DNA of 64,000 nucleotides from Mesostigma viride (Eukaryota > Streptophyta > Mesostigmatophyceae > Mesostigmatales > Mesostigmataceae). The translations under genes were made by a program, and so were the position numbers. A model generated the notes under the pieces. That model did not search any database. It was given only the letters and a program-made list of their open reading frames with translations, and was not told the origin of the DNA. Below are positions 47,290 through 57,782 of the stretch, one piece after another (within the stretch, counting starts at the first letter, position 1; every line of letters begins with the position of its first letter). The stretch spans positions 4,085,605 to 4,149,604 of the forward strand of contig RPFO01000276.1 in the NCBI GenBank assembly GCA_009746045.1. The letters are read 5' to 3'.

Positions 47290-48300
47290 CTCAATTGAAT
47301 TGAATTGAATTGTAACATAACTCCGTTGGGAGTATATGTAGCACATAGCCCGTGAGAGGGGGCATATGGCCTATCATACATCCTAAGCTACTTCCTGCAA
47401 GTGTGGGGATGTAAAGGACCCTTGCTCTAGGTGCACCAGGGCACTTGCATCCCCATGATCTTCAAGCTATGCCCAGCGAAGGGGGAGCCTGTCATGGGGG
47501 GGAAGATCAGCATAGCTATACAAAGAAGCTAGGGCATGGCGTCTCAGCAGAGAGTTACTCCCTGCATGGGCACAACCTAACTAAATAAAGCTAGGCATCA
47601 TCTGGAGTGTGGCTCATCATAGGCACACATGTACATGATTAAATAAGGCGCGTGGCTTAGCTAGGATAGTGCCTCTAGGAGGCGTACATGTACATGGCCA
47701 CGGTCTATCTATTCTACACTACTACTGCTGTATTCCCCTAAGCTGGGGCGTCTGGAGTCGTTGGGGCCGCGGGGGTCGCCTGCCAGGGCTTGTGGCCGAC
47801 GTAGATGGCCGCCCCTTCCAGTACACCGGCTGCCCCGCCTTGGTCTGCCGGAGCTGGAGGTGAAGAGATAATATATTTAAAAGCTGCATAAGGTCGGCCA
47901 TAGCTCCCGTCGCCGTTGTTGCTGCGCCAGGGTCAAGTCGTCGTCAAGGGTGAAGAGAGTCTTCTCGAGCCGCTTGCGGCGTCGGAGAAAAGAAATCTTG
48001 TCCGCCGGGGTCTTAAAGGTGAGAAGGAGCGGGGGCGGCCCTGCCTTACCCCGCGCGCGGGGAAGGCGGTGGGCGACCAGGTCGATCTCACCAGTAAGGC
48101 CCATGCGACTAAGAATTTCTCTCTCAAACGCACGTGCAAGCTTCTCGGAATTCTCACCTTCCTCCATGTCGAGGTTCTTGACAATGACGTTAAGGCTGCG
48201 CTTGGCGAGCTCGGCCTCCTCGCGGAGGTCAAGCGTCTGCCGCTGGAGCTGGGCTGCGACGGCGGAGGTGGTGGAGGTGGTGTGCTGCTTAACTCGCGTT
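47290..48300 (-). pseudogene. ORF1-only LINE copy, disrupted ORF1 plus 3' UTR and hairpin tail
   Basis: From 48,300 downward: KQHTTSTTSAVAAQLQRQTL, NVIVKNLDMEEGENSEKLAR, LPRARGKAGPPPLLLTFKTP, DDDLTLAQQQRRRELWPT. About 30 bp of AT-rich sequence then interrupts the frame near 47,862-47,892, after which the C-terminal part (LQLRQTKAGQPVYWKG type) continues to TAG near 47,740. A 3' UTR of about 450 bp follows with no RT frame, ending in hairpin ACTCCCAACGGAGT (47,333-47,320) and an AATTC/AATTG tail. The 5' end is truncated where the R2-like element's flank begins. Confidence 0.75.
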
Positions 48301-48843
48301 AGCACAATTATAACGCAATTTTTTGCGTTATAACACTTTATTTCAATTAAACACATCTAATGAAGCAAGCATGATATGGGGTATCTGAGGCCAGTTATGA
48401 ATTCTCTGAGATATATAAAAAAATGTGGTATATGGTCTTGGCATGTAATTCTCAGCCTGGCTATGTGAAATTGTAACTTGAAGTCACATGGGTCTTGTAA
48501 ACTAAGACCCCCTCATGTAGCCAAGAGGCTGCAAGGAACATGGGTCATGCAATGCAAAGCCCAATTTTTTTGGGTTATAGTCAACTCATGTGGAGTCTCC
48601 CACGTCAAGGTCAGACCCAAATAAGCAGTGTAGCTATTTTCCCCACACCTTCAAAGATATAACGCTACAACGCCATAGCACTCCAGGCATGCAGTGAGCT
48701 TCAAGCCTACCATCCCCAAAGTGCCTTCATAGGGGCAAAACCTTGATAGCGGTTTCTTAGGGGATGACATAGCAGCGGGGAAACGTAACGTGCCAATGCT
48801 AGATGACATCTGCACACTAATATGACACAAAGGCAGTATATAT
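48301..48843. other. 5' flank of the R2-like retrotransposon
   Basis: No gene. It begins with GCGTTATAAC-type inverted bits (48,300-48,340) and is AT-richer than the element's coding part. It may be the 5' UTR of the element, but its boundary cannot be fixed without a second copy. Confidence 0.45.
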
Positions 48844-51800
48844 ATGCAGGCCATGAGCTGTTACCGGTGCCCGGAAGCTCACTGCCAGCGGGTGTACTCC
48901 ATTCACGGGCGCGCTCAGCACGCGCGCGCCTGTGTTGCTCAACGGCCCCTCAACCGGCCAGCAGTCCCGGCCCCCTCCCCCCCTCCCGCCTCGGCTCCCC
49001 CCGGCTCCCAGCCCCCGCCGCCCGACTACTCGGCCAGTTGGCTTTGGCTTGACACGGTCCCCTGGGATGCATGCGCCATCAACCCGACGTCTACCCTGAC
49101 CGACCTCCCCCACCGCGCGCGTAGCCTTTTCGCGCAATGTGCAATCGTTTCTCTCCGGCGCATGCACGCCGCTCCGGACGACCCGCTGGGCTTTAAACTG
49201 CACATGGTGACCCCCCGCCTGCTCCTCACCCCTCTCGGGCGTGGTGTGCGCGGCCTCCAGGGTGCGGTTATTGCCCGTTGCCGACGCTTTCTGCAGGGGG
49301 ACTGGGAGGGGCTGTTTGGCGTGCCGCCCCCGCGCACGGCCCGGCTGTCGGGGGAGGTCAACTTCGAGCGGGTGGCCGCCGACGTCATCCGCCTCGTCCG
49401 CGAGGGGCAGCTCAGCCGGGCCATGACCCGCTTGGAAATGGCCAAGCTCGCCCCCGCCAATGCGGCTACCCTGGCGGCCTTGGAGGCTCTTCACCCTGCG
49501 GAGCCCGGATTCCAGCTGCCCGTGCCGGACCCCCTGCCGGCCCCCCTCCGGCTGGACCGCGACTGCTTCCTGGAGGTGATGCGTGAGGTCCCGCGGGCTT
49601 CCTCTACCGGGCCGTCGGGCTGGCGCTACGAGCACTTGGAGGTCCTGGTGGGGCATGGGGGCGAGGACATTCTCTTTGACACCCTCATTGACCTGGCGGC
49701 TGGTCGCGTTCCTCCCGCTGCGCGCGAGTGGTTAGCGGGCGCTCGCCTCCTCGCTCTGCTCAAGGGTGTCTTGCCCCCCCCCGAGGGCAAGGTGCGCCCG
49801 ATCGCCTGCGGTGAGGTGCTCCGCAAGCTCGTGGGCAAAGTGATCTGCCGCCAAAAGGCGCCCGAGCTCCGTGCCTTTTTCTGCCCGCCCCTCGCAGCGG
49901 GTGAGACCTCGGTGGCGGCCCAGCTGGGGGTGACGACTCCAGGCGGGGCGGATATCCTCATCCATTCGGTGCAGGCCTACCTCGAGGCCCACCCCACCCA
50001 CGCTGTCGTCAAGGTCGACTGCCACAACGCGTTCAACAGTCTGTCCCGCGCCAGCATGTTTGCGGCCGTCATGGAGTCCTTCGAGGACTTGTACGCTTGG
50101 ACAGCCGTGTGCTACGGCCAGCCCGGCCAACTGGTTCACATCATGGAGGACGGCACTCGCGGCGGCCTGCTGTCGCGGTCGGGCACCCAGCAAGGGGACC
50201 CCCTGGGACCCCTGTACTTTGCCGCCCCCCTCCAGGGTTGCCTCCAAGCGGTCCATGCTGCCCACCCGGCGGTCGCTATTCAGGCCTACTTGGATGATAT
50301 CTACCTGCTGGGCCCTGTGCCGGACACCACCGCGGCTCTGCTGGCACTGCAGACCGCGGTGGCCGACATCAACCTCCAGTTGACCCTTGCCAAGTGCGCG
50401 GTGTACTCGCCCCAAGGTGATTGCTCCGGCTTTCCGCCCCAGCTCTTGGGCCGGGACGAGCGCCTCCATGGGTTGGATGTCCTCGGCGTTCCGGTTGGCG
50501 ACCCCGCGTTTGTCATCGATGCTCTGCGGGCCGCCCTCGAGGCACGCACTGAGGTACTGCCCTTGATTGCGCGCCTTCATGATTCGCAGACCAAGGGTCT
50601 GCTTCTGTGGTTTTGCGCTCACCCTCGCGTCGTTCACTGGCTCCGGGGCGCTCTTCCGTCTCAGGTCCGGCTGGCCGCCGAGGGCCACGACGAACGCATC
50701 CAGTCGGCCTTGGCGCAGCTGGTCCCGGGCCCCGACCTCCCGCCACATGCTATTCGCATTGCCTCCCTGCCTGCACGGATGGGTGGCTGCGGTCTGACTC
50801 GTGCCGCCCGGCTGGCCCCAGCAGCCTTTTTGGGCTCCGTCGCTCAGTCGTGGGCGGAAAGCTGCCGGCTCCTGCCCCTTTTGGCAACGGCAGCGCCTGA
50901 CCTCCTGGACCCCAGCAGCCCTTTGCCCTTCGTCACCGCCATCCAGGAGGCCTATGCTGAGATCCCGCAGGCCTGTTCTCCCGTCCGTGCCGCTCAGGCG
51001 GTACAGCGCCACCTCCCTCGCGGCACTCCCTCGGTCGCCTCCGTTCAATCTCCCGCCGCATTCCCTGCTCGCGTCATCGATAAACACCAGAAAACCTACG
51101 CGGGTATTCTGCACACGGCTGATTGGATTGCTCTTTTCGCGGACCTCAACGCCCAGGGACGTGCGTGGCTGTTCTCGCTTTCCTTGCGGAGTGTGGGCTC
51201 GGCGTACCTTCGTGCTCTTCCCATGGCCCCCCCATTCGCCTTGGCTCCCAGCCACTACTCGGTGGCGCTCCGGCACCAGCTATTTGCCCCGCAGCCTCTT
51301 GTTCCGGCCGGGCGGCCTTGTGGTAGCTGTGGGCAGCCGCTGGATCCCACGGGGACTCACTACCTTGCCTGCATGGGGGGCCAACAGAATCAGAATTGGT
51401 ATTTGTATTTGCACACTGTCCTCCTGACGGTGGTGCTCGCCATGATTCGGTCGGTTTTCCCCCACGCGAACATCCGGTCCGAGGATGCGGATGGCGCTGC
51501 CTTCTATTCCCCCAACCACCGGCCTGACATCGTGGTGCTGGACTTTGAGGGGGGTGGCCGGCATCTGCTTATTGACGTTTCGGTGGCGCGGCCCTTGGCT
51601 CTTAGCCACGTGGCTGGGGCCTCCCTCACGGCAGGTTACACGGCGGACCGGGCGGAGCGGGCCAAGCTCCTGGCCTACGGCGACGTCGGGCACCATCGTG
51701 TGGTGCCCTTTGTCCTGGAGGAGTTTGGGGCCATGGGGCCCCTGACCTCCGCCTTCTTCAAGGAGTGTTGCCGGCTCCGGGAGGACCGGCTGGACCTGGA

Positions 51801-51939
51801 GGGCCAGCGGGCCCCATGGTCGGCGCGGACCTGGACGTCATATTGGCGTCAGCGCTTGTCGGTGGCGCTGACTCGGGCCATGGCGGACATCATGCTCCGC
51901 CGTACGCGGGCTGATTTTGCGGTGCAGCAGGGCTATTAG
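48844..51939 (+). CDS. Single-ORF non-LTR retrotransposon polyprotein (R2/NeSL/Utopia-type: zinc finger, RT, restriction-like endonuclease), intact
   Basis: 1,031 aa without interruption. The N-terminus carries a C2HC-type finger (C9, C14, H26, C30 in CPEAHCQRVYSIHGRAQHAR and the following AC), expected to bind target DNA. A Pro-rich linker follows. RT core: STGPSGWRYEHLEVL (about 260), VRPIACGEVLRKLVGK, motif A KVDCHNAFNSLSR (D392), motif B GTQQGDPLGPLYF (447-459), motif C YLDDIYLLG (D484, D485). The C-terminal part has a CCHC knuckle (C826, C829, H839, C843) and an endonuclease core with HRPDIVVLD (D895) and LLIDVSVARP (D911), the pattern of the restriction-like endonuclease of early-branching LINEs. 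All catalytic residues are present, so activity is possible. Such elements often insert at one repeated-gene target; no rRNA or snRNA sequence is recognised in the flanks. Confidence 0.88.
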   Translation: MQAMSCYRCPEAHCQRVYSIHGRAQHARACVAQRPLNRPAVPAPSPPPASAPPGSQPPPPDYSASWLWLDTVPWDACAINPTSTLTDLPHRARSLFAQCAIVSLRRMHAAPDDPLGFKLHMVTPRLLLTPLGRGVRGLQGAVIARCRRFLQGDWEGLFGVPPPRTARLSGEVNFERVAADVIRLVREGQLSRAMTRLEMAKLAPANAATLAALEALHPAEPGFQLPVPDPLPAPLRLDRDCFLEVMREVPRASSTGPSGWRYEHLEVLVGHGGEDILFDTLIDLAAGRVPPAAREWLAGARLLALLKGVLPPPEGKVRPIACGEVLRKLVGKVICRQKAPELRAFFCPPLAAGETSVAAQLGVTTPGGADILIHSVQAYLEAHPTHAVVKVDCHNAFNSLSRASMFAAVMESFEDLYAWTAVCYGQPGQLVHIMEDGTRGGLLSRSGTQQGDPLGPLYFAAPLQGCLQAVHAAHPAVAIQAYLDDIYLLGPVPDTTAALLALQTAVADINLQLTLAKCAVYSPQGDCSGFPPQLLGRDERLHGLDVLGVPVGDPAFVIDALRAALEARTEVLPLIARLHDSQTKGLLLWFCAHPRVVHWLRGALPSQVRLAAEGHDERIQSALAQLVPGPDLPPHAIRIASLPARMGGCGLTRAARLAPAAFLGSVAQSWAESCRLLPLLATAAPDLLDPSSPLPFVTAIQEAYAEIPQACSPVRAAQAVQRHLPRGTPSVASVQSPAAFPARVIDKHQKTYAGILHTADWIALFADLNAQGRAWLFSLSLRSVGSAYLRALPMAPPFALAPSHYSVALRHQLFAPQPLVPAGRPCGSCGQPLDPTGTHYLACMGGQQNQNWYLYLHTVLLTVVLAMIRSVFPHANIRSEDADGAAFYSPNHRPDIVVLDFEGGGRHLLIDVSVARPLALSHVAGASLTAGYTADRAERAKLLAYGDVGHHRVVPFVLEEFGAMGPLTSAFFKECCRLREDRLDLEGQRAPWSARTWTSYWRQRLSVALTRAMADIMLRRTRADFAVQQGY

Positions 51940-52454
51940 GTTCCTCCCGTTAGGCGTTTCCATTGGTCTTATCGTACTTCGTAGTATAGAGCTTTGACAT
52001 GGCTCTGTATATAGGTTTATAGCTGGGCGTTTGCTTTGGTTTGAGTGATTTCACTCTGCTGTAAGTAATTATATTTTTAATATATATGCAGTATGATATG
52101 TGCATGGACAAGCAAAAGGTTGGGGGGTGGTAGGCTTAGAGACGCAAGGAAGGCACACACGGGGAAGGCATTTTCTGTGTTAAAAAAACATGCACGGAAA
52201 GCACAAAAGCATTGGTGTAAACCAGAACGTGCACTGCCAGCTATTTCTTACCCCTATGGTGGTAACTTGGCAGTAGAGAAAGCGGTGCTCAATTGTTTCC
52301 GAGCCACGAGCCACGAGCCACGAGGTAGCCATGGCTGACGGCGGAGCTCATAACTTTCACGTTTGAGCCCCAAATTCAGCTGTGAATATCACTATCGCTT
52401 CGTCTTTCTAAGACGCACATGCTGATATAATTTTCCGAATCTAAAACGCAATAT
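51940..52454. other. 3' flank of the retrotransposon
   Basis: No gene. Contains an A7 run near 52,182 and a short triplicate GAGCCAC at 52,301-52,323. The 3' end of the element is not delimited by a visible poly(A) or target duplication. Confidence 0.45.
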
Positions 52455-53805
52455 ATGACGAGCAAACGTCCTTTGACGCAACGCAGTTTGGCGGATGCGC
52501 TCGCCCATGAAAATGCGGCAGCTGCGGCTGCAGCTTCGCCATCAGGTCCGGCAGGCAGCGATGACACTAGTCGTGCACTGGTGGTCACCCAGCAACCCCC
52601 CGGGCTTAATGCCTCGCCATCGGCATCGCCTGACCCGAAACGCACCCGCCCCGCCGACAAAACAGGATGGTCCCGCCCCTCGGAACCGCGCTTTCGGCCC
52701 CACCCTTTCAAGGTCGATGATCACGACTGGAACACCGTGTCTCCTTACGATGCTATGGACTGCATCTTCTACGGGGACTACGCCTCGCTTTACGACCTGT
52801 GCCTCCATCTCTACGACCAAGGTCGCCTCAGTCATCGGCAACAACGGCAGCCGCTGGCAAACCCACGGTGCCCTGCTTGGCTGCCCCCGCCCCCAGCTCC
52901 AGCACACCATCCTCAACTCCCTTCTCCAGCGCTCTGACGACGAGATCTGGGCTCCATCCATCTCCGCCCCCACCCTCCGTTCCATCCTCACGGAAGCCTT
53001 TCAGCAGCACGTGACCCCCCTTGCTGCTGACGTCGCAGCAATGGGTGGCACGCTGGCTGCTGAACTTCCTCACATTTCCGCCGCTGCCGCCTCCACCTCC
53101 ACTGCCATTTCCGCCTCCACTGCCGACATCAAAGCCCAGCTCCTCGACCTCGACCAACGCCTTCAAGCCACCGCCAACGCCCTTGAGAGCTTGCATGACA
53201 CCGCCGGCCTCACCGCCCAGGCGGTGAAGGACATCGCCGCCCAGCCGGCGTCTGCTGGCCCGGCCGGCGATGCTCCCTCCACCTGGGCGGACTTGCTTAA
53301 GCAGCACACCACCTCCACCACCTCCACCATCTCGGCACAACTCAAGCAACAAGCCCTCGACCTTCGCGAGGAAACCGACATCGCCCGGCGCAGCCACAAT
53401 GTCATCGTCAAGCACTTCGACCAGCCGGCAGGTGAGACCTCCACGAGCCTTCTTGAGGCATTTAAGCGCGACATTCTTGCCCCCATGCTACTCACTGGTG
53501 AGCTGGACATGTCGGCTGTCCGCCTCCCCCGCGCGCGGGGGAAGGCTGGCCCGGCACCCGTGCTCCTCACCTTTAAGTACATGGCGGACAAGCTGTCGTT
53601 CCTTAAATGCCGCAAGAAGCTCTCGAGGACTCGCTTCACGCTGGACGACGACTTGACCCTGGCCCAGCAACAGCGGCGACGCGAGCTATGGCCGACCTAC
53701 CTTCAGCTCCGGCACAGCGCAGGGGGGAAGCCGGTATACTGGAGGGGGGCGGTCATCCACGTTGACCACAAGCCCTGGCAGCCCCCTCCTGCCACCCCAG
53801 ACTAG
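52455..53805 (+). pseudogene. LINE ORF1 protein (L1 ORF1p-like), near full length with one frameshift
   Basis: The frame from ATG 52,455 gives MTSKRPLTQRSLADALAHEN and continues through VDDHDWNTVSPYDAMDCIFY and YASLYDLCLHLYDQ. At about 52,815-52,830 the coding signal moves into the next frame (ASVIGNNGSRWQTHGALLGC) and runs to TAG at 53,805. The second part has an Ala/Ser/Thr-rich, coiled-coil-like segment (STADIKAQLLDLDQRLQATA), then the domain shared with the other two ORF1 copies (NVIVKHFDQPAGETSTSLLE, LPRARGKAGPAPVLLTFKYM, DDDLTLAQQQRRRELWPTYL). It is the longest ORF1 in the window. The sequence after its stop does not match the 3' UTR of the other copies, so it may be another subfamily or a 3'-broken copy. 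No RT follows it. Confidence 0.78.
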
Positions 53806-54326
53806 GGAATTCATACCGGGGGGGCCCACAATCAATCTACAATACCCATGCCAAATTTTATTACTTGAGGAGACGCCATTTCAACAAATACATGACAATT
53901 GATGCTCATTGTGAATGCGTTTCCACATGAAATCATTACCATTTCATGCCATTTGGTCACTGGTGCGCTTTCCGCGTGCACTTTTCATTACTAGATTGCT
54001 TAAATTTATTAAAATTTATTAAAATTTATTAAAATTTATTCAAGTCGGGGTAAAATTGGCTGTTTTTGTCATAGTGTCATGCACTCGGAGGGTAAGCAAG
54101 TGAGACAAGTTGTAGATTATTTACAATTGCACAACCCTCTCCACGACCCCGCGAGTTCTATTTATAGAACGAATTATAATTATTGCCAAAATTGTGCACA
54201 AGCCTGTGCACAACCCAACCAGTAATTCCCACTTGAACTTTGAATAGTCAAGTGAATGCTCCAGATGGAGACAGATGTACAGATCGATCTTTACAAATGT
54301 ACACGAGTTCAGATCAAGTAAGCTAT
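53806..54326. other. AT-rich spacer with a short tandem repeat
   Basis: Contains four 10-bp units of AAATTTATTA at about 54,003-54,043. No gene is recognised. Confidence 0.6.
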
Positions 54327-55145
54327 CTAACTACCTACTAACAGGCGTTTCTTTACAGGTGCCCGTCCGCTGGGCTTCTTTACACCCCCCTCCCGCACAT
54401 CTGCGCCAGCCTTCCCTTGAGGTTTTCGTTTGCCCTGCCCTGCGGCTTGGTCTCCCCCCTTCTCTTGGAGTCGTGGGGAAGATCTGGTCGCTGGGGAAGA
54501 TCTGGTCGCCAGGTACCCCTTGTCCATCCACCACTCCAAATACGTTCCCTCAGGTGGCTTGAAACAGTTCCGCATCTCGTCTTGTTGTACCTTGAAAATT
54601 ATGTTGGGCATCGTCCCCTTCTCCCCATTAATCCAGATTCCCTTTTCGTCACACCCTTCTGCCCAAAATTTAACGCACCACACGCCCGTTTTATCCACCT
54701 TTCGAACGACTCCATGCACCAGGAACGTGTCGACGTGGAAATCAGGCATGTGTGCCAGCTTCATTGGGTCTGCATTGAGTTTAGCCACCGAATCAGCAGC
54801 CCACGTGGGCTTCCACAACGTATCAAGGCGCTGGAGTTGGTTCTTCCGATACTGGCAAAATTCACCGCCGTGCTTGCACAATACCGAAACCGGACATCCA
54901 ACAGGCGAGCGGGGCACGACCCGTTTCCCCCCCCACACCTTCCAGATTCTCCATCCACGGCTGCCAACTTGGTGGTGGCACTTTCTTGTCTAGTGGCTTG
55001 GGCTGGGTTGCGGTAACTGTGACACGTCTTTGTGGCGCTGGATCCTCCGGTTCCGATTCTTCCGATTCTTCCGAATCTTCCACAAACCCTTTGGGTGGGC
55101 CGGCATGCATGACATCCTTTGGCGGCTCCTCTTCAGACTCGTCAC
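54327..55145 (-). CDS. Hypothetical protein exon(s), C-terminal part of the minus-strand gene, with an apparent frameshift
   Basis: After an acceptor (CCCACAG) at 55,146 the minus strand reads acidic GDESEEEPPKDVMHAGPPKG, DSEESEESEPEDPAPQRRVT and VPPPSWQPWMENLEG. Near 54,930, at a run of eight G, the signal changes frame and continues KRVVPRSPVGCPVSVLCKHG, NADPMKLAHMPDFHVDTFLV, VWCVKFWAEGCDEKGIWING, PPEGTYLEWWMDKGYL. It ends in a basic tail (KRKPQGKAGADVREGG, then VKKRLLVGS, stop 54,327). The homopolymer suggests a sequencing error or a recent indel. No known domain is recognised. Confidence 0.5.
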
Positions 55146-55264
55146 CTGTGGGTGGGACAAGCAATGACGAGCGGCGCAATTAGTTATCATTACATTCGCA
55201 AATCAAACTTGGGAATATGCAAACATCATAATTTAACCGACCATATTCACTCAGATTAACTTAC

Positions 55265-56396
55265 CCTTTGACAGATGACTAGCCGTTGCTCTTGATCGAA
55301 CGTGCCCGCCAGGCGAAAGGAGCTTTTTGCAGTAGTCGACGGCACGCCCCAGCATCCCCCCCCCGACGCCCCCGAATTCCCCTTCGAGCCTCCCTCCCCT
55401 CCCCCCCCTCCTTCCCCCCTTCCCCCGATGCGCCGGTCGACCCGCCCCCCTCTCCGCCCTTCGACCCGCCCCCCTCTCCGCCCTTTGACCCGCCCCCCTC
55501 TCCACCCTTCGACCCGCCCCCCTCTCCGCCCTTGGACCCGCCCCCCTCTCCGCCCTTTGACCCGCCCCCCTCTCCACCCTTCTCTCCGCCCCCCTCTCCG
55601 CCCTTCGACCCGCCCCCCTCTCCGCCCCCCTCTCCGCCCTTCTCTCCGCCCCCCTCTCCGTCCTTCGACCCCCTCCCCTCTCCGCCCTTCGACCCGCCCC
55701 CTCTCCGCCCTTCGACCCGCCCCCCTCTCCGCCCTTCGACCCGCCCCCCTCTCCGTCGTTCGACCCCCCCCCTCTCCGCCCTTCGACCCGCCCCCCTCTC
55801 CGCCCTTCGAACCCCCCCCTCTCCGTCCTTCGACCCGCCCCCCTTATCACCACCCTCATTCCCGCCCCCCTCATCACCGCCGTCACCATCATCACCAACC
55901 TCTTCCCCATCATCACCCCCCTGTGACCCGACATCCTCATCATCCCCCTCCGGCCGAACGCCGCCATCATGAGGGTAGGGCGTCCCCATTGAGACGTCTT
56001 CGGCCGCGGGGGTCTCCGAGGCGGCGCGCTTCCGGCGTTTCTTTTTGGTGCCAGCGCCTGCCGTCTCCAGCTGACGCTTCTGGGCTGCACCCGCAATTTC
56101 CTTGCCCGAACGGCCGTTGGGATTGGAAATATCCTCCCCCTGTGGCCGCTTCCCAAGTACCTTCAGAAGGACCTTAAACCCATCCACCTGCTCCTTTGAC
56201 CCAATGAAGATCACGGGTGGGTTGAAGAATCCCGTGAAATCGCTTAGGTACGACGACCAGTCGTCCTTCACACCATTGAAATCTCCACAATCCTTCGCCG
56301 CCTTCCAGTCCCTTTTCTCCACCCACGAACCCGTTCGACCCTTCAACAATTCCTCATCATTCCACAGCTTGGCGTGATGTTCCAAATTCAGCAGCA
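55265..56396 (-). CDS. Hypothetical protein exon with Gly/Glu/Lys low-complexity array
   Basis: The first part is ordered: YQEWVVLLNLEHHAKLWNDE, TGSWVEKRDWKAAKDCGDFN, YLSDFTGFFNPPVIFIGSKE, FKVLLKVLGKRPQGEDISNP. A basic nuclear-signal-like TKKKRRKRA and a long acidic/glycine stretch follow. 55,440-55,850 is a 24-bp minisatellite (GGCGGGTCGAAGGGCGGAGA type) encoding GGGSKGGEG. Units of 23-25 bp in the C-runs change the frame, and the best 3' end is in a different frame (AVDYCKKLLSPGG, then ATASHLSKG) with a consensus donor GTAAGT at 55,264. That donor joins in phase to the acceptor at 55,146. Confidence 0.5.
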
Positions 56397-57679
56397 CTAC
56401 CCATTCTTGATATCTGGCTGGTTCAACCCCTTCCTCTTCGCAACAAATTCGAACCCCTCCATTGCATTAAGTACCACTTGAGCCAACCGTGTCGGCCCAT
56501 CGCTTTTCTCCCACGCGAAAGTCTTCATCATGAACTCACAGGTCTCTTCCCCGTCAGACGTGTAAACTCTCTTAGAAATCCACGGGCCCTGCTGCTCGAT
56601 TTCGGATGCCATCTCCTCCGACCCAAACTTCCGCGGGGGTTCCCGCTTCTCCCCCACCTTTTTTTGGCGACCCGACTGGACGTCCTCTGCCTCGGCATGT
56701 TCGGCTTGGCCTTCCTCCGGCACAGCCCCCGTCACCACCACAGCCCCCGCCACAGGCTGTACGGGTTGGGGCACCACAGCCTGTTCGGTTGGGGGTTCGG
56801 GCGCAATCAGGACCCACCATTTCGTTTCCTCCTTGTGGGTCGTCCAAAAATCCGTCCTCTCCAGCAGTGCAAGTGGGAAGGTGGAATCGTCCCTCCCCGT
56901 TGGCCTGATAACCGCCCTTATTCTCTTGGCAGCTACAGCGACCGTATCGGCCACCCTCTGAAGGGCGCTGTCGGATTCCGAAGGCTGCATCGGCAACCAG
57001 CCGAGGTCGCGTGGTTCGGGGTATTTCCCCAAATCGCGGTTGTAGATCATGAAAAGCTGGACCATCACCTCGCAGAAGATCTTGGCCATGTATGTCAGGT
57101 CATACAAGCACTGAGGAGGAACGTGTTTGGCCTTCACGGTTGCCATGATAGACGGCCAGAATCGAAAGCGGGCTAGACTCCTCCACCCTTCCTGTTTGAT
57201 CCCCCCCCCTTCCTCATCACCCTTCCCTCCCCGTCCAGCTTGTCCGCTGCCACGATGTCCAGAAACTCTGCAAGCTCCTTGGCCAGCTTGTCCTCAATCG
57301 GTATTCCACATCTACTGTCGTCGTTCGGAGCGACCGTTTCATCCTTCACAGCCGAGATGAAGTCGTAGACTTGGGTTTTCTCCGATTCGGACAAACCACC
57401 CTCGTTCAATCGCCCTCCAACCCGCTCCTCACCACCCTCCTCCCCCTCCCCGTCCTTCCTTGCCTTCTCAGTGCTGCTTGAGACCCCATGAATCAAATTC
57501 CATATTTCTTTCTGGTCCTGAAGGGGCACCTCCGGCTTATCCCAGGATTCCTCCATGTGCGTCTTGAAATAGTTGTGCACTTCCAGCAGCGCCGTCCCCC
57601 TCGACTTTTTGGAAACGGCCTCGTCTTCTGCATTCAGCCCCCCTCCGATCAGGGCAACCCTCCGATGCGCCTCTCTCCC
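56397..57679 (-). CDS. Hypothetical protein exons, middle part of the minus-strand gene
   Basis: A strong acceptor (GCATGCAG) at 57,680 opens GREAHRRVALIGGGLNAEDE, LLEVHNYFKTHMEESWDKPE, KTQVYDFISAVKDETVAPND, DKLAKELAEFLDIVAADKLD. This frame stops at 57,173, but a probable short intron or a frameshift at the G-runs near 57,200 leads into 57,146-56,397: HVPPQCLYDLTYMAKIFCEV, QLFMIYNRDLGKYPEPRDLG, RTDFWTTHKEETKWWVLIAP, PWISKRVYTSDGEETCEFMM. A stop at 56,397 is overrun by another frame one base away, so the relation to the next block is uncertain. No domain is recognised. Confidence 0.5.
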
Positions 57680-57782
57680 CTGCATGCATGAAATGTGAAT
57701 CAGTGTTTGAGACAAAAAACGGTCATACAACACACGACCTGACATTTTGTCCTTACACTTTGGAAGATCGGCCGTTCCCGAA

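Noticed and set aside
48817-51276. Long minus-strand frames opposite the retrotransposon ORF
   Set aside because: GC-rich codon use on the plus strand leaves the antisense open. The plus frame has complete RT and endonuclease motifs and the antisense has none.
48301-52454. 28S rRNA, spliced-leader or U2 snRNA target next to the R2-like element
   Set aside because: No recognisable rRNA, spliced-leader or snRNA sequence was seen on either side, so no target site is claimed.
55286-56177. Plus-strand proline-rich proteins (PPPSPPFDPPPS repeats)
   Set aside because: Shadow of the 24-bp minisatellite inside a minus-strand exon. The flanking ordered sequence and splice sites are on the minus strand.
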